Positions 18,994 to 30,081 of a stretch of 64,000 nucleotides of DNA are shown piece by piece. Numbering within the stretch: position 1 is the first letter of the stretch; each line of letters opens with the position of its first letter. Origin of the DNA: Cellvibrionaceae bacterium (GTDB lineage: Bacteria; Pseudomonadota; Gammaproteobacteria; Pseudomonadales; Cellvibrionaceae); assembly GCA_021151825.1 (NCBI GenBank), contig JAGKWQ010000016.1:62001-126000 (forward strand), in the 5' to 3' direction. The translations under genes and the position numbers were made by a program. The notes beneath the pieces were generated by a model. It was not told where the DNA came from and ran no database searches. It saw only the letters and a program-made list of their open reading frames with translations.

Positions 18994-20346
18994 TTAGCTA
19001 TTAAGTAAATGAAGGACTTCTGTTGTTTTTCGTTCGACTAACTGCTTATTGCCCCTGCTTTCTACATTCAGGCGCACTACAGGTTCGGTATTGGACATTC
19101 GTAAATTAAATCTCCAATCATCAAATTCCAGACTTATACCGTCTGTTTTATCTATAAACTTTGCATCAGCTTCGTAATGCGCAAGCACTTTTTCAATGGC
19201 AACCTTTGCATCAACCACATGGCTATTAATTTCACCAGGTGAAGGGAATTTCGCAATACGATCAGCCAGCATAGAAGACAAGGTTTGTTGTTTGCGACAA
19301 AGAAGTTCGCAAACCAGTAACCAGGGAATCATGCCACTATCACAATAGAAGAAATCACGGAAATAATGGTGAGCACTCATTTCACCACCGTAAACAGCAT
19401 CTTCTGCGCGCATACGCTCTTTAATGAAAGCATGACCGGTTTTGGATTGAATCGCTTGGCCACCATTAACAGACGCTATGTCAAGCGTATTCCAGGTTAA
19501 TCGAGGATCGTGAATAATTTTCGCTCCCGGATTTTTCAATAAAAATGCTTCAGCGAGTAACCCAACAATGTAATAACCTTCTGTGAACTCGCCTTTCTCA
19601 TCAAACAGGAAACAACGATCAAAATCGCCGTCCCAAGCAATTCCCATATCTGCATTATGCCGGATCACTGCTTCAGATGTTGAAGCTCGATTCTCAAACA
19701 ACAAAGGATTGGGGATACCATTAGGAAAAGTGCCATCAGGCTCATGATTGATTTTTATAAATGTGAAAGGCAAATGTTTTTCAATTGCATCTATAACATG
19801 ACCCGCCGCACCATTTCCCGCATTAACAATCAACGTCAATGGCTTGAGCGCAGAAACATCAACATAAGACAGAAGGTGTTGCACGTAAGCATCGAGAATA
19901 CTTACCTCTGTGAGACTTCCACGCGCCGAAAAATCAGCTACCTGAAATTGATTAACCTCTGCCAGACGTTTTATTTCATTTAAACCAGTATCACCACTAA
20001 TGGGTTTGGAGCCGGCACGAACAAGCTTCATTCCGTTATAGTCAATTGGATTATGACTAGCAGTAATTTCGATTCCACCATCAGTTTTAAGATGGCTGGT
20101 GGCGAAATAAATTTCTTCTGTTCCAGACATGCCAATGTCGATCACATCAACACCTTCATCACGCAAGCCGTTGCTTAACGCAGTTTTTAAGGCTTTACTG
20201 GTAAGCCGGACATCTCCACCCACTACTACATTTTTTGGTTTTATATATTGCGCATAAGCACGACCAATACGGTACACAATATCCTCATTGAGTTCTTCAC
20301 CCAATTTTCCGCGGATATCGTAGGCTTTAAAACAAGTTAAGGTCAT
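18994..20346 (-). CDS. manB: Phosphomannomutase
   Basis: 450 residues, close to E. coli CpsG (456). It opens [20 protein letters not shown]. The phosphoserine loop is [16 protein letters not shown] (about residue 95), the metal loop DGDFDRCF (about 240), the sugar loop [13 protein letters not shown] (about 315) and the phosphate-binding end [14 protein letters not shown]. It interconverts mannose-6-P and mannose-1-P for ManC. It is nearer in wording to enterobacterial CpsG than to Pseudomonas AlgC. First gene of the sugar-nucleotide operon, 145 bases after cmk. Confidence 0.94.
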   Translation of the reverse strand: MTLTCFKAYDIRGKLGEELNEDIVYRIGRAYAQYIKPKNVVVGGDVRLTSKALKTALSNGLRDEGVDVIDIGMSGTEEIYFATSHLKTDGGIEITASHNPIDYNGMKLVRAGSKPISGDTGLNEIKRLAEVNQFQVADFSARGSLTEVSILDAYVQHLLSYVDVSALKPLTLIVNAGNGAAGHVIDAIEKHLPFTFIKINHEPDGTFPNGIPNPLLFENRASTSEAVIRHNADMGIAWDGDFDRCFLFDEKGEFTEGYYIVGLLAEAFLLKNPGAKIIHDPRLTWNTLDIASVNGGQAIQSKTGHAFIKERMRAEDAVYGGEMSAHHYFRDFFYCDSGMIPWLLVCELLCRKQQTLSSMLADRIAKFPSPGEINSHVVDAKVAIEKVLAHYEADAKFIDKTDGISLEFDDWRFNLRMSNTEPVVRLNVESRGNKQLVERKTTEVLHLLNS

Positions 20347-20491
20347 ATATGAATCCCATCTGAAAAATAACTATTTCTAAGCCCGCTGCTATATTTAGTT
20401 CTACCGGTAGATCCACATAAATCTTTAATTTGTAGTCGGTGCAAACTAAAGAGATATTTTTACCATTTGTTGACACTTCAAAAAATGATCG

Positions 20492-21166
20492 TCAATTCTG
20501 TTTGATTAACGCCAGCATCCTAGCAAAAACATCTGCAATACCAATATCCGTACTATCAATAATTGTGGCATCCGCCGCAGGCACTAGTGGCGATACCGCA
20601 CGCTTTGAATCACGTTCGTCTCGCTCACGAATATCTGCCACCAACTTAGCCATATCAGTCACTTCGCCTTTTGACTGCAATTGCTTAAAACGCCGTTCAG
20701 CTCGCGCCTCTGCACTTGCAGTTAAAAATATTTTTGTAGTCGCAGAGGGAAATACCGCTGTCCCCATATCGCGACCATCAGCGATTAAACCTGGCGCCCT
20801 GGCAAATGCGCGCTGGCGATCCAACAATGCAGCCCTTACGTCTGGATATGCTGCAACTTTAGAGGCCCCCATACTTACAACCTCCTGACGAATAGCATCA
20901 GTTACATCTTCACCATCCAACAGCACAAGCATTGACTCGCCTTTCACGCTAAATTCAACAGTCAAATTCTGCGCAACAGGGGCAACCAGAATTTCATTCG
21001 TTAAATCAATATTCCGCTTCATTGCGGCCAAAGCAACCAAACGGTATAAGGCGCCGCTATCCAATAAGTGGTAGCCGAGATGTCTGGCTAGCATTTGGCT
21101 AAGCGTGCCCTTTCCTGAACCACTTGGACCATCAATAGTAACCACTATTGGCTTGTTATTACTCAT
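20492..21166 (-). CDS. cmk: Cytidylate kinase
   Basis: 224 residues. The P-loop is IDGPSGSGKGTLSQMLA at the start, followed by LDSGALYRLVAL, GRDMGTAVFPSATTKIFLTA and the lid region RAERRFKQLQ. It phosphorylates CMP and dCMP with ATP. In most relatives cmk is directly followed by rpsA; here four sugar-nucleotide genes lie between them. pyrF precedes it by 21 bases. Confidence 0.96.
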   Translation of the reverse strand: MSNNKPIVVTIDGPSGSGKGTLSQMLARHLGYHLLDSGALYRLVALAAMKRNIDLTNEILVAPVAQNLTVEFSVKGESMLVLLDGEDVTDAIRQEVVSMGASKVAAYPDVRAALLDRQRAFARAPGLIADGRDMGTAVFPSATTKIFLTASAEARAERRFKQLQSKGEVTDMAKLVADIRERDERDSKRAVSPLVPAADATIIDSTDIGIADVFARMLALIKQN

Positions 21167-21187
21167 GGGTGTATTTCCTCAACAACA

Positions 21188-21889
21188 TCACACAAGCGAC
21201 TGAACGATAGATTGGCAAGTCGCTATTGGATCTGCCGATTGAGTAATTGGCCTACCAATAACCAGATAGCTACTACCCGCAGCAATAGCGGCAGCGGGGG
21301 TAAGCGTTCGACGTTGATCATCAACGGGAGAAGACTCCAGGCGAATACCGGGAGTTACCAGACAGAACTGGTTACCAAATTGGGATCGCATTAACTGAGC
21401 CTCCTGGGCTGAACAAACAACTCCATCCAGGCCGCATTCATGCGTTAATCGTGCCAACTTTGATACTTGTTCTTCCGGGCTACACTCAATTCCAATAGAT
21501 TTGAGATCTGAGGCCTCCATACTGGTCAAAACCGTGACAGCTATCAACAAAGGTTTATGACCTGATTGCTGTTCCAGAATATTTCTAGCGGCATTCATCA
21601 TTCTCTCGCCACCTGAAGCATGCACATTTACCATCCATACCCCTAAATCCGCGGCAGCTTTTACAGCTTTGCTTGTCGTATTTGGAATATCGTGGAATTT
21701 CAGATCCAAAAATACTGAAAAACCGAGGCTCATAAGTTGTTCAACTATTTTAGGGCCGCAGGCCGTAAAAAGTTCTTTTCCAACTTTCAGGCGGCAATAT
21801 TCTGGTGATAATCGCTTTGCCATCGCAAGGCATTGATCTGCATTATCAAAATCCATGGCAACAACAATTCTTGGCCCCAGCTCGGACAT
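21188..21889 (-). CDS. pyrF: Orotidine 5'-phosphate decarboxylase
   Basis: 233 residues from the ATG at 21889 ([14 protein letters not shown]), which has GAGGTC nine bases upstream. A longer frame to 21994 crosses a terminator and is unlikely. The catalytic Lys-Asp pair is in [11 protein letters not shown], the substrate loop in [12 protein letters not shown], and the C-terminal phosphate site in [17 protein letters not shown] and YLVIGRPIT. The enzyme makes UMP, the last step of pyrimidine synthesis, feeding Cmk and UDP-sugar production downstream. Confidence 0.96.
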   Translation of the reverse strand: MSELGPRIVVAMDFDNADQCLAMAKRLSPEYCRLKVGKELFTACGPKIVEQLMSLGFSVFLDLKFHDIPNTTSKAVKAAADLGVWMVNVHASGGERMMNAARNILEQQSGHKPLLIAVTVLTSMEASDLKSIGIECSPEEQVSKLARLTHECGLDGVVCSAQEAQLMRSQFGNQFCLVTPGIRLESSPVDDQRRTLTPAAAIAAGSSYLVIGRPITQSADPIATCQSIVQSLV

Positions 21890-21902
21890 TTCTTGACCTC
21901 TT

Positions 21903-21936
21903 AAAAAGAAAAAAGCCCGGGTGGTTAAATCCGGGC
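21903..21936 (-). terminator. Rho-independent terminator between comEA-like gene and pyrF
   Basis: Read leftward: GCCCGG, a 10-base loop, CCGGGC, then TTTTTTCTTTTT. It lies after the helix-hairpin-helix gene and only 14 bases before the pyrF start, so pyrF may depend on read-through or on a promoter overlapping the hairpin. Confidence 0.85.
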
Positions 21937-21999
21937 CTCTATTAAAGCAAAAAACACCGTAAAATTCATTCATTAACGGCCTTGGTACAGGCAAACACC

Positions 22000-22338
22000 C
22001 TAGATGCTTATATTTGCACGATTGCTTTCCAGCGTAGCCTCACCAATACCTTTAACCTCTAACAAATCTTCAACTGTTTTGAAGTTACCATTCTCTTTAC
22101 GCCAGGCAATAATAGCTTCCGCTTTCTTTTCACCGACTCCTTTAAGTTTGATTAACTCCTGAACATCAGCAGTATTGATGTTGACTACACTTTTAGGAGC
22201 CGTAGTTTCGGTTTTAGCGGTAGTTTTGGTTTCTACTTTAGCGGGTTTTTCTATTGGCGCTGTTTCAGCCGCCCACACACTTGAAACACCACAAACCATT
22301 AGCACCATAAAAGAAATAGCGGATAACAAATTTTTCAT
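22000..22338 (-). CDS. ComEA-like helix-hairpin-helix DNA-binding protein
   Basis: 112 residues from the ATG at 22338, with GGAG ten bases before it. A signal peptide (ending SSVWA) and a Thr/Lys-rich linker precede a domain with two helix-hairpin-helix motifs: [20 protein letters not shown] and [20 protein letters not shown]. Small exported proteins of this type bind DNA in the periplasm, and in Vibrio and others a ComEA protein pulls DNA in during natural transformation. A role in DNA uptake here is inference. It is a single gene ending in its own terminator. Confidence 0.88.
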   Translation of the reverse strand: MKNLLSAISFMVLMVCGVSSVWAAETAPIEKPAKVETKTTAKTETTAPKSVVNINTADVQELIKLKGVGEKKAEAIIAWRKENGNFKTVEDLLEVKGIGEATLESNRANISI

Positions 22339-22491
22339 AAAGAACTCCATGTATTAAAAATTATCAGATCAAACAATTGTTTTGCGCCCTAAGGCACGGG
22401 CATAAGATAGGCAGAAAGAAAATGGTCAAATAGCAGACATTCGCCATCCGTGTTGTGCGATATTGACTACAGTTTTTGCAAAAAAAGTGTG

Positions 22492-22522
22492 AAAAAAAAC
22501 CCGAATATATCGGGTTTTTTTG
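22492..22522 (-). terminator. Terminator of the cysDN transcript
   Basis: AAAAAAAACCCG, loop AATATAT, CGGGTTTTTTT, starting about 22 bases past the cysN stop. The A-run on the other side means it would also work rightward, but no rightward gene is present. Confidence 0.85.
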
Positions 22523-22543
22523 TGTGCAGAAGAGCAAAGGAAA

Positions 22544-23962
22544 TTATTTCAATAAGCGCCCGAGATCAGCAGCACCCCAGTGTGGGAAATGCTTGCGAAT
22601 CAACGCATTCAACTCCAGTTCAAATTCACTGTAATTCGTTTGCGCAATTGTTTTGGATTCCAGTTGATCAATAACCATACCTGCCCCTACGGTCAGATTG
22701 GTTAAACGATCAATCACAATAAAAGCACCGGTTGCACGGTTTTGTTTATACGCATCTGCAACGACTGGCTGAGTTAACAACAGATCAACAATTGCAATGT
22801 CATTCAGCTGCAATTGATTAACACTGGTTTGTTCCTGCGTATTCACGTCGATGCGGCAACTGATCGCTTCAACTTCTCCCGTCACCAATTTGCTGGCAAA
22901 TTTAAACCAGTATTCAACACCGGGAACCAAAGCCTTTTCGGTCATCCACACTAAATGCGCATGCAAATGGTTGGATTGGGGAACATTATCTTTCGCTAAC
23001 ACCAGAATATCGCCACGGCTAACATCAACTTCATCAGTTAATGTCAAAGTAACAGCTTGGCCGGTAAAAGCCTCATCGAGATTTCCATCATAAGTAACAA
23101 TGGATTTAACGTGGCTGGTTTTGCCCGAAGGTAGAACGCGAACCTGATCGCCAACTTTTACAACACCCGAGGCAACGTTGCCGCAAAAGCCGCGGAAATC
23201 CAGATTAGGGCGATTTACATACTGAACAGGAAAACGGAAATCAGTAAAGTTTTTATCATCCGCAATAGGAACACTTTCAAAAATTTCCATTAACGTTTGC
23301 CCTTGGTACCAGGGCGAACGCTCGGAACGATTAACAACGTTATCGCCATCCAATGCAGAAATCGGCACAAACATAACGTCTTTCATCGCCAGCTTGCTGG
23401 AAAACGCCAGATAGTCATTCTTGATTTTTTCGAAGGCAGCCTGATCGAAATCCAATAAGTCCATTTTATTGACGGCAACAACAATGTGCTTAATACCTAA
23501 TAACGATGCAATGTAACTATGACGACGGGTTTGTGTAACTACACCATAGCGCGCGTCGATCAAAATAATCGCGAGATCACAGGTAGATGCACCTGTTGCC
23601 ATGTTGCGCGTGTACTGCTCGTGACCGGGAGTATCGGCAATAATAAATTTACGCTTTGCGGTAGAAAAATAACGATAAGCAACGTCAATCGTAATGCCTT
23701 GCTCACGCTCTGCTTGCAGGCCATCTACAAGCAGCGCCAAATCTATTTTTTCGCCGGTAGTGCCATGTTTTACACTGTCGGATTTGATGGCTTCCAATTG
23801 ATCTTCATAAATCATTTTGGAGTCGTGGAGCAAGCGGCCAATCAGGGTGCTCTTTCCATCATCCACGCTACCGCAGGTTAAAAACCGCAGCAGTTCTTTT
23901 TGCTCATGCTGCGCAAGATAAGCATTAATATCCTGTGCAATTAATTCTGACTGATGACTCAT
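22544..23962 (-). CDS. cysN: Sulfate adenylyltransferase subunit 1 (GTPase)
   Basis: 472 residues, an EF-Tu-like GTPase: G1 [16 protein letters not shown]3 [13 protein letters not shown]4 NKMDLL, then beta-barrel domains with [12 protein letters not shown]. With CysD it activates sulfate to APS, using GTP hydrolysis to drive the reaction. It is the stand-alone form with no fused CysC kinase, as shown by its length. 51 bases separate it from cysD. Confidence 0.96.
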   Translation of the reverse strand: MSHQSELIAQDINAYLAQHEQKELLRFLTCGSVDDGKSTLIGRLLHDSKMIYEDQLEAIKSDSVKHGTTGEKIDLALLVDGLQAEREQGITIDVAYRYFSTAKRKFIIADTPGHEQYTRNMATGASTCDLAIILIDARYGVVTQTRRHSYIASLLGIKHIVVAVNKMDLLDFDQAAFEKIKNDYLAFSSKLAMKDVMFVPISALDGDNVVNRSERSPWYQGQTLMEIFESVPIADDKNFTDFRFPVQYVNRPNLDFRGFCGNVASGVVKVGDQVRVLPSGKTSHVKSIVTYDGNLDEAFTGQAVTLTLTDEVDVSRGDILVLAKDNVPQSNHLHAHLVWMTEKALVPGVEYWFKFASKLVTGEVEAISCRIDVNTQEQTSVNQLQLNDIAIVDLLLTQPVVADAYKQNRATGAFIVIDRLTNLTVGAGMVIDQLESKTIAQTNYSEFELELNALIRKHFPHWGAADLGRLLK

Positions 23963-24013
23963 AAAATTCTCTATTTACATTCGCAAGACGTAAAAAACAG
24001 GTACAAAGAAAAA

Positions 24014-24922
24014 TTAGAAATAGCCTTCCTGTTTTTTCTTTTCCATAGACCCGGAACTATCGTGATCAATAACCCTGCCCTGCCGCTCTGACGTAGTAGT
24101 CAGCAGCATTTCCTGAATAATTTCGGGCAGCGTCGTCGCTTCGGATTCAACCGCACCGGTTAACGGGTAACAACCCAGCGTACGGAAACGCACCATTTTT
24201 TCTTCAATTTTGTCATCAGGGCCGATGGGCATACGGTCATCATCAACCATAATCATTACCCCATCGCGCTCTACAACCGGGCGCTTGGCTGCAAAATACA
24301 AAGGAACAATGGGGATGTTTTCCAAATGGATGTATTGCCAAATATCCAGCTCAGTCCAGTTAGACAAAGGGAATACACGAATACTTTCACCCTTGTCTAC
24401 TTTACCGTTATAGATATTCCACAACTCAGGGCGTTGGTTTTTTGGGTCCCAGCGATGATTTTTATCGCGGAACGAATAAACACGCTCTTTTGCACGCGAC
24501 TTTTCTTCGTCGCGACGTGCACCACCGAAAGCAGCATCAAAACCATATTTGTTTAGCGCTTGCTTTAAGGATTGAGTTTTCATGATATCAGTATGCTTGG
24601 CACTACCATGGGTGAAAGGGCCAACCCCCATATCAACACCTTCCTGATTGATATGCACAATCAGATCCCAACCAAGGTCTTTTACGCGCTGGTCGCGAAA
24701 CGCAATCATTTCGCGAAATTTCCAGGTGGTATCCACATGCATTAACGGAAATGGTGGCTTACCTGGAAAAAAAGCCTTCATGGTGAGATGCATCATCACC
24801 GCAGAATCTTTACCGATTGAATACAGCATTACGGGATTATCAAATTCAGCCGCTACTTCACGGATGATATGAATACTTTCAGCTTCAAGCTGCTTGAGGT
24901 GAGTCAAGTTGTAGTTTGACAT
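24014..24922 (-). CDS. cysD: Sulfate adenylyltransferase subunit 2
   Basis: 302 residues, a PP-loop ATP pyrophosphatase: [17 protein letters not shown] near the N-terminus, [20 protein letters not shown] in the middle and [12 protein letters not shown] near the end. It carries the adenylyl-transfer site of the CysDN complex. First gene of the cysDN unit, with its own promoter candidate upstream. Confidence 0.97.
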   Translation of the reverse strand: MSNYNLTHLKQLEAESIHIIREVAAEFDNPVMLYSIGKDSAVMMHLTMKAFFPGKPPFPLMHVDTTWKFREMIAFRDQRVKDLGWDLIVHINQEGVDMGVGPFTHGSAKHTDIMKTQSLKQALNKYGFDAAFGGARRDEEKSRAKERVYSFRDKNHRWDPKNQRPELWNIYNGKVDKGESIRVFPLSNWTELDIWQYIHLENIPIVPLYFAAKRPVVERDGVMIMVDDDRMPIGPDDKIEEKMVRFRTLGCYPLTGAVESEATTLPEIIQEMLLTTTSERQGRVIDHDSSGSMEKKKQEGYF

Positions 24923-24983
24923 TCAATAAATACCAATTTGAAAGCGGAGTCGGATTTACACAAGGTGTTTAAAAATCAGCAGC

Positions 24984-25012
24984 ATTATATAGATCTACGA
25001 CCTGGGGTTTAA
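24984..25012 (-). promoter_or_regulatory. Candidate promoter of cysDN
   Basis: A perfect leftward TATAAT (24989-24984) stands 17 bases from TTAAAC (25012-25007). The -35 box is poor, as expected for an activator-dependent promoter such as a CysB-controlled one, though no CysB site was identified. It lies about 60 bases before the cysD ATG. Confidence 0.5.
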
Positions 25013-25066
25013 TGACTAAATCTTTCTAACGTTATTCCGGAAAGTTTGGACAGATGAATATGGCGA

Positions 25067-25981
25067 TTAATCCTCTTTAGGAGCTGCTTGCCGTTTGGCT
25101 AACATCAACGTGAATTCATCCCGGGCTTCCTTGGCTCGACTAAATACATCCAACAAATAATCGCTATCACCTTGCTCAATCCCTGTGCGCAAGCGCGATA
25201 GGTTATCGATAAACAAATCCATCGATTTTAAGATCGCCGATTTATTCGCTCGCATAATGTCATGCCACATCACCGGATCACTGGAGGCAATACGGGTGAA
25301 GTCACGAAAACCACCGGCCGCATAACGAAAAATATTGGGATTATTAATATCCTGGGCAAGGGTATCTACCAACGAATAAGCAATCACATGCGGCAGATGA
25401 CTGGTAGCACCGAGGACTTCGTCATGCTCTTCGACGGACATAGACAATACTTCTGCACCTACGGACTGCCACATATGCGTGATTAACGCTGTGTGCGTAT
25501 CACTGGTGGTATCCAAAGGAGTCAAAATAACGCGATGGTGCTCATACAAATTGGGGTTAGCGGCAGTAACGCCACTTTTTTCAGAGCCAGCAATCGGATG
25601 CCCCAGGACTAATTGCGGAGGAACTTCACCAAACACAGCTTCAGCCGCTAATTGCACGCTACCTTTAACACTCGCGCCATCAGTGATAGTTACATCAGCC
25701 GAAATAAATTCTTTAATTTCTTCGAAGACTGAATTTACGGACAGTGTCGGCACCGCAATAAAAATAATATCGCCAGCACCCAGTTCATGCGCAATTTCTT
25801 GTAGCGATGTATAAGCACGATCAACAATGCCGTAATTTACCGCTTCAGCGCAGGTTTCCGTTTTACGTGCGATACCGATAGCTTCAGTACAGGCACCGCG
25901 CTGCTTTAAACCTTTTGCAAGACTGCCGCCAATCAGGCCAATCCCAACAACAACAAATTTATTGATTAACGGAGTCGACAT
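25067..25981 (-). CDS. tyrA: Prephenate (cyclohexadienyl) dehydrogenase
   Basis: 304 residues. The NAD-binding start is FVVVGIGLIGGSLAKGL. The catalytic histidine region is GHPIAGSEKSGVTAA, followed by SHLPHVIAYSLVD and AAGGFRDFTRIASSDPVMW. It oxidises prephenate (and possibly arogenate) on the way to tyrosine. It is monofunctional, without a fused chorismate mutase, and without the fused AroA domain that occurs in several pseudomonads. It starts five bases after the pheA stop. Confidence 0.94.
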   Translation of the reverse strand: MSTPLINKFVVVGIGLIGGSLAKGLKQRGACTEAIGIARKTETCAEAVNYGIVDRAYTSLQEIAHELGAGDIIFIAVPTLSVNSVFEEIKEFISADVTITDGASVKGSVQLAAEAVFGEVPPQLVLGHPIAGSEKSGVTAANPNLYEHHRVILTPLDTTSDTHTALITHMWQSVGAEVLSMSVEEHDEVLGATSHLPHVIAYSLVDTLAQDINNPNIFRYAAGGFRDFTRIASSDPVMWHDIMRANKSAILKSMDLFIDNLSRLRTGIEQGDSDYLLDVFSRAKEARDEFTLMLAKRQAAPKED

Positions 25982-25986
25982 AAAAA

Positions 25987-27096
25987 TTACAGCACCGCTT
26001 TGGGATAAGAGCCAAGCAATTTTAAATCAGCACAGCGGGACGCCACTTCTTTCAACACAGCATTAATCAATGGATCATCCACATGACCAACAAAGTCGAT
26101 GAAAAATACGTAAGTCCAGGCACCGGTGCGCGACGGACGCGTTTCCACACGAGTAAGATCAATGTTGTGTCGATGAAACGGTTCTAGCAAATTATGTAAA
26201 GCACCCGGCTCGTTGCGCATAGCGACAACAATTGATGTTTTATCAACGCCACTTTGCAGTACAGCTTGCTGACCTATAATCAAAAAGCGCGTGGAGTTAT
26301 CGGGCTGGTCTTCAATTTTTTCGGCAATCATTTTCAGGCCGTACAATTCGGCTGCCATAGAACCAGCAATAGCAGCAGCATTCCATTCGCCTTTCAAGCG
26401 TTTTGCTGCTTCAGCATTACTGCTCACTGCAATACGTTCAGCGTTTGGATAATGTGCATCCAGCCATTTACGGCATTGAGCCAGCGACTGGGAGTGCGAA
26501 TAGATACGGCTGATGCTACTCACATTGGTAACATCAGATACCATCAAATTGTGGTGAATACGCAATTCCACTTCGCCGCAAATTTTAAGGTTGGAGCCCA
26601 TAAAATTATCAAGCGTATGGTTAACCACACCTTCAGTAGAATTCTCTACCGGCACAACGCCGTAGTTAACGCCACCGGCTTCCACTTCACGAAATACTTC
26701 ATCAATGGCAGAAAATGGCATAACCACAGCGGAATGGCCAAAATGCTTTAATGATGCTTGCTGGGTGAATGTTCCTTCGGGACCAAGGTAAGCTACCTTG
26801 ATCGGATTTTCCAACGCCAGGCACGCAGACATAATTTCGCGAAATAATCGCGCAACTTCTTCATTGCTCAACGGGCCAGTGTTGTTTTCCATCGCCTTGC
26901 GCAAGACTTGAGCCTCGCGTTCAGGACGATAAAAAAGAATACTGGCATCCTCTGGAAGATTGGCTTTTTTTACTTCTGCAACTTCCTGGGCGCAAGACGC
27001 ACGCGCCGAAATCAGCCGACCAATCTCGTCATCAATTGCATCAATTTTATTGCGCAATTCCAGTAATTTTTCTGCTTCAGTTTTTTCAGATGACAT
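25987..27096 (-). CDS. pheA: Chorismate mutase / prephenate dehydratase (P-protein)
   Basis: 369 residues from the ATG at 27096 (MSSEKTEAEKLLELRNKIDAID). Domains in order: chorismate mutase (about 8-95), prephenate dehydratase (about 98-275; VAYLGPEGTFTQQASLKHFG and the catalytic ENSTEGVVNHTLD) and a C-terminal ACT domain (about 285-360; GALHNLLEPF, ETRPSR) for phenylalanine feedback. It turns chorismate into phenylpyruvate. The start lies 19 bases past the gyrA stop, so serC, usually found between them, is missing from this position. Confidence 0.95.
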   Translation of the reverse strand: MSSEKTEAEKLLELRNKIDAIDDEIGRLISARASCAQEVAEVKKANLPEDASILFYRPEREAQVLRKAMENNTGPLSNEEVARLFREIMSACLALENPIKVAYLGPEGTFTQQASLKHFGHSAVVMPFSAIDEVFREVEAGGVNYGVVPVENSTEGVVNHTLDNFMGSNLKICGEVELRIHHNLMVSDVTNVSSISRIYSHSQSLAQCRKWLDAHYPNAERIAVSSNAEAAKRLKGEWNAAAIAGSMAAELYGLKMIAEKIEDQPDNSTRFLIIGQQAVLQSGVDKTSIVVAMRNEPGALHNLLEPFHRHNIDLTRVETRPSRTGAWTYVFFIDFVGHVDDPLINAVLKEVASRCADLKLLGSYPKAVL

Positions 27097-27115
27097 GAAT
27101 AATCGCCTCGCTTGA

Positions 27116-29911
27116 TTACTCGTCGGAAGAGCCATCACCAGCAGAATCTTCTGCTGCTACATCATCTGGCAACTCTCCAACTTCGCCGCCTTCGGCATTT
27201 GCCAATTCGCGCCCGGCATTTTCATCTGCATCGTCTTCGATGCTCGCCAGCACTTGCACACGCTCAAGACCAACCAGTGACTCGTCTTTGGCAAGCTTGA
27301 TCAATGTAACACCCTGGGTGTTACGGCCAGAGCTGGAAACCTCATCGACGCGGGTGCGCACCAAAGTACCCTGATCAGAAATGAGCATGATTTCCTCACC
27401 GTCCCGAACCTGAATGGCGCTGACCAGCTTTCCATTACGCTCACTGGTAACCATGGCAATAACGCCCTGGCCACCACGGCCACGACGAGGGAACTTACCC
27501 AGGCCAGTACGTTTACCGAAGCCGCGCTCCGATGCAGTAAGAATTTGAGCACCGGACTCAGGAATAAGCATGGAGATCAGCTGTTGATCCTTACCCAGAC
27601 GAATACCACGCACACCACGAGCAGCACGTCCCATGGTACGCACCTTACTCTCGGCGAAGCGCAGTACCTTGCCGGCACTGGAGAACAACATGACTTCCTT
27701 CGCACCATCGGTGATGGCGGCAGCAATCAAAGTGTCACCCTCTTCGAGTTTAAGTGCAATCAGGCCAGAGCTACGTGGACGACTGAACTGTCCCAGCGGA
27801 GTCTTCTTAACAGTACCAAACGCGGTTGCCATGAAGATGAAAGCACCCGTAGGCTCAGCAACCAATTCGGCAGTTTCGCCTTCAACCTCTTCAATCTCTT
27901 CGACTTCAGTGACTTCGCTTGCCTCACCTTCAATCACCGTGCCGTCAACGTCAGCCAGATCCTCATCATCACCAGCGCCTTGCTGCAGGGCTTCGAGGTC
28001 AATTTGCAACATAGCGGTAATGCGCTCACCTTCATCCAATGGCAGCAGGTTAATTAGCGGGCGACCACGAGCAGTGCGCGAGGCTTCCGGAATCTCGAAA
28101 GTACGCAACCAGTAAACCTTGCCTTTGCTGGAGAACAACAGCAGGGTCGCGTGACTGTTAGCGACCAACAGGTGTTCGATGTAGTCCTCGTCCTTCACTC
28201 CAGAAGCCGACTTGCCTTTACCACCACGACGCTGCGCCTCGTAGGTAGCCAGCGGTTGGCTCTTGGCATAACCACCATGGGATATAGTGATAACGCGCTC
28301 TTCTTCGGTGATCAGGTCGGCAATGGTCAGGTCAAGCGTGGATGCAATAATTTCCGTACGACGCACATCGCCGTAGTCATTGATAACTTGCGTTAATTCC
28401 TCACGGATAACTTCCATCAAGCGCAAAGCATTGCCGAGGATTTCGAGGAACTCAGCAATTTGAATTAATTTTTCATCGTATTCGGCGAGCAGCTTGTCGT
28501 GCTCCATACCCGTCAAGCGATGCAGACGCAATTCGAGAATCGCTTGCGCTTGTGCCGCTGATAAATAGTAGTGACCATCGCGCATGCCAAACTCAGCGCC
28601 CAAATCTTCAGGGCGACATGCATCTTCACCAGCACGCTCAAGATACGGTGCCATTTCAGCGGCATTCCAACCGCGGCCCATCAAGCTATCTTTCGCTTCT
28701 GCAGGAGAGGCAGAATTTTTGATGAGCGCAATGACTTCATCAATATTAGAAATCGCAACCGCCAAACCTTCCAGGATATGCCCACGCTCGCGTGCCTTAC
28801 GTAGCAAATACACGGTGCGACGGGTAACCACTTCCCGGCGATGCTTAACAAATGCTTCAAGCAATTGCTTAAGGTTAAGAATTTTTGGCTGGCCATCATC
28901 GAGCGCAACAATGTTGACGCCAAAGGTGGTTTGCAATTGGGTTTGCGAATAAAGGTTATTGAGCAACACATCGCCCGATTCGCTTTTCTTCACTTCGATA
29001 ACGATGCGCATGCCGTCTTTATCGGATTCATCGCGCAGTTCGCTAATACCTTCGATTTTCTTTTCTTTTACCAATTCAGCGATGCGCTCAATCAAACGCG
29101 CTTTGTTCAGCTGATAGGGAATTTCATGAATAATGATCGTTTCGCGGCCGGTTTTTTCATCGCGTTCAATTTCCGCTTTAGCGCGCACAATGATGCTGCC
29201 ACGACCAGTGCGGTATGCCTGCACAATCCCGGCGCGACCATTAATGATGGCCCCTGTGGGGAAGTCCGGCCCCGGAATAAACTCCATCAACTCATCAATG
29301 GTGATGTCCGGGTTATTGATCAACTCAAGGCAGCCCTGCACTACTTCTTTCAAGTTGTGCGGAGGAATGTTGGTCGCCATACCCACGGCGATACCAGACG
29401 AACCGTTAACAAGAAGGTTGGGAATGCGGGTTGGCATTACCGCCGGGATTTGCTCGGTGCCGTCATAGTTAGGTACGAAATCGACGGTTTCTTTATCCAA
29501 ATCCGCGAGCAAGTCATGGGCGATTTTTGCCATACGGATTTCGGTATAACGCATTGCCGCTGCACGGTCACCGTCTACCGAACCGAAGTTACCCTGGCCA
29601 TCTACCAACATGTAGCGGAGGGAGAAAGGTTGCGCCATACGAACGATAGTGTCGTAAACAGCCGTATCACCATGCGGGTGATATTTACCGATTACGTCAC
29701 CCACCACACGGGCAGATTTCTTGTAAGGCTTATTCCAGTCGTTGTTAAGTTCGCTCATTGCAAACAACACACGACGGTGCACAGGTTTCAATCCATCGCG
29801 CACATCAGGCAAGGCGCGGCCAACGATAACGCTCATGGCGTAATCGAGGTAGGACTGCTTGAGTTCGTCTTCAATACTGACCGGTGATATTTCTTTGGCG
29901 AATTCGACCAT
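27116..29911 (-). CDS. gyrA: DNA gyrase subunit A
   Basis: 931 residues. The N-terminal breakage-reunion domain has the quinolone-determining region [13 protein letters not shown] with Thr83 and Asp87, the catalytic tyrosine in [11 protein letters not shown], and a coiled coil. The C-terminal beta-pinwheel carries the GyrA box [12 protein letters not shown]. With GyrB it supercoils DNA using ATP. One blade of the pinwheel has an acidic insertion of about 50 residues ([11 protein letters not shown] onwards, about 655-705). Thr83 rather than Ser83 is the wild-type state in P. aeruginosa. Confidence 0.97.
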   Translation of the reverse strand: MVEFAKEISPVSIEDELKQSYLDYAMSVIVGRALPDVRDGLKPVHRRVLFAMSELNNDWNKPYKKSARVVGDVIGKYHPHGDTAVYDTIVRMAQPFSLRYMLVDGQGNFGSVDGDRAAAMRYTEIRMAKIAHDLLADLDKETVDFVPNYDGTEQIPAVMPTRIPNLLVNGSSGIAVGMATNIPPHNLKEVVQGCLELINNPDITIDELMEFIPGPDFPTGAIINGRAGIVQAYRTGRGSIIVRAKAEIERDEKTGRETIIIHEIPYQLNKARLIERIAELVKEKKIEGISELRDESDKDGMRIVIEVKKSESGDVLLNNLYSQTQLQTTFGVNIVALDDGQPKILNLKQLLEAFVKHRREVVTRRTVYLLRKARERGHILEGLAVAISNIDEVIALIKNSASPAEAKDSLMGRGWNAAEMAPYLERAGEDACRPEDLGAEFGMRDGHYYLSAAQAQAILELRLHRLTGMEHDKLLAEYDEKLIQIAEFLEILGNALRLMEVIREELTQVINDYGDVRRTEIIASTLDLTIADLITEEERVITISHGGYAKSQPLATYEAQRRGGKGKSASGVKDEDYIEHLLVANSHATLLLFSSKGKVYWLRTFEIPEASRTARGRPLINLLPLDEGERITAMLQIDLEALQQGAGDDEDLADVDGTVIEGEASEVTEVEEIEEVEGETAELVAEPTGAFIFMATAFGTVKKTPLGQFSRPRSSGLIALKLEEGDTLIAAAITDGAKEVMLFSSAGKVLRFAESKVRTMGRAARGVRGIRLGKDQQLISMLIPESGAQILTASERGFGKRTGLGKFPRRGRGGQGVIAMVTSERNGKLVSAIQVRDGEEIMLISDQGTLVRTRVDEVSSSGRNTQGVTLIKLAKDESLVGLERVQVLASIEDDADENAGRELANAEGGEVGELPDDVAAEDSAGDGSSDE

Positions 29912-29937
29912 GGGAATACAGCTTTCCTTTTTTATTA

Positions 29938-30032
29938 AGGCTTCGGCTAGTTTTGTTATGCAGATACGGAATCAATTCTCATCATCAAAATCACAATCGG
30001 TGAAATACCAAAATCGGGCATGGCCGAAGCCT
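29938..30032. repeat. Inverted repeat in the gyrA/mtaD divergent region
   Basis: AGGCTTCGGC at 29938-29947 is mirrored by GCCGAAGCCT at 30023-30032, a perfect 10-bp inverted pair 75 bases apart. It could fold in the gyrA leader RNA or mark a supercoiling-sensitive regulatory element; neither is shown. A TATACT resembling a -10 box for mtaD lies just to the right, at about 30039-30044. Confidence 0.4.
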
Positions 30033-30081
30033 GTCATTCCAGTATACTGTCCGCCCCTGCTTTTCATCCTGACTGCTCATT

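Noticed and set aside
27545..29887. Long rightward open frames opposite gyrA (up to 348 codons)
   Set aside because: Shadows of gyrA; no family resemblance or ribosome sites.
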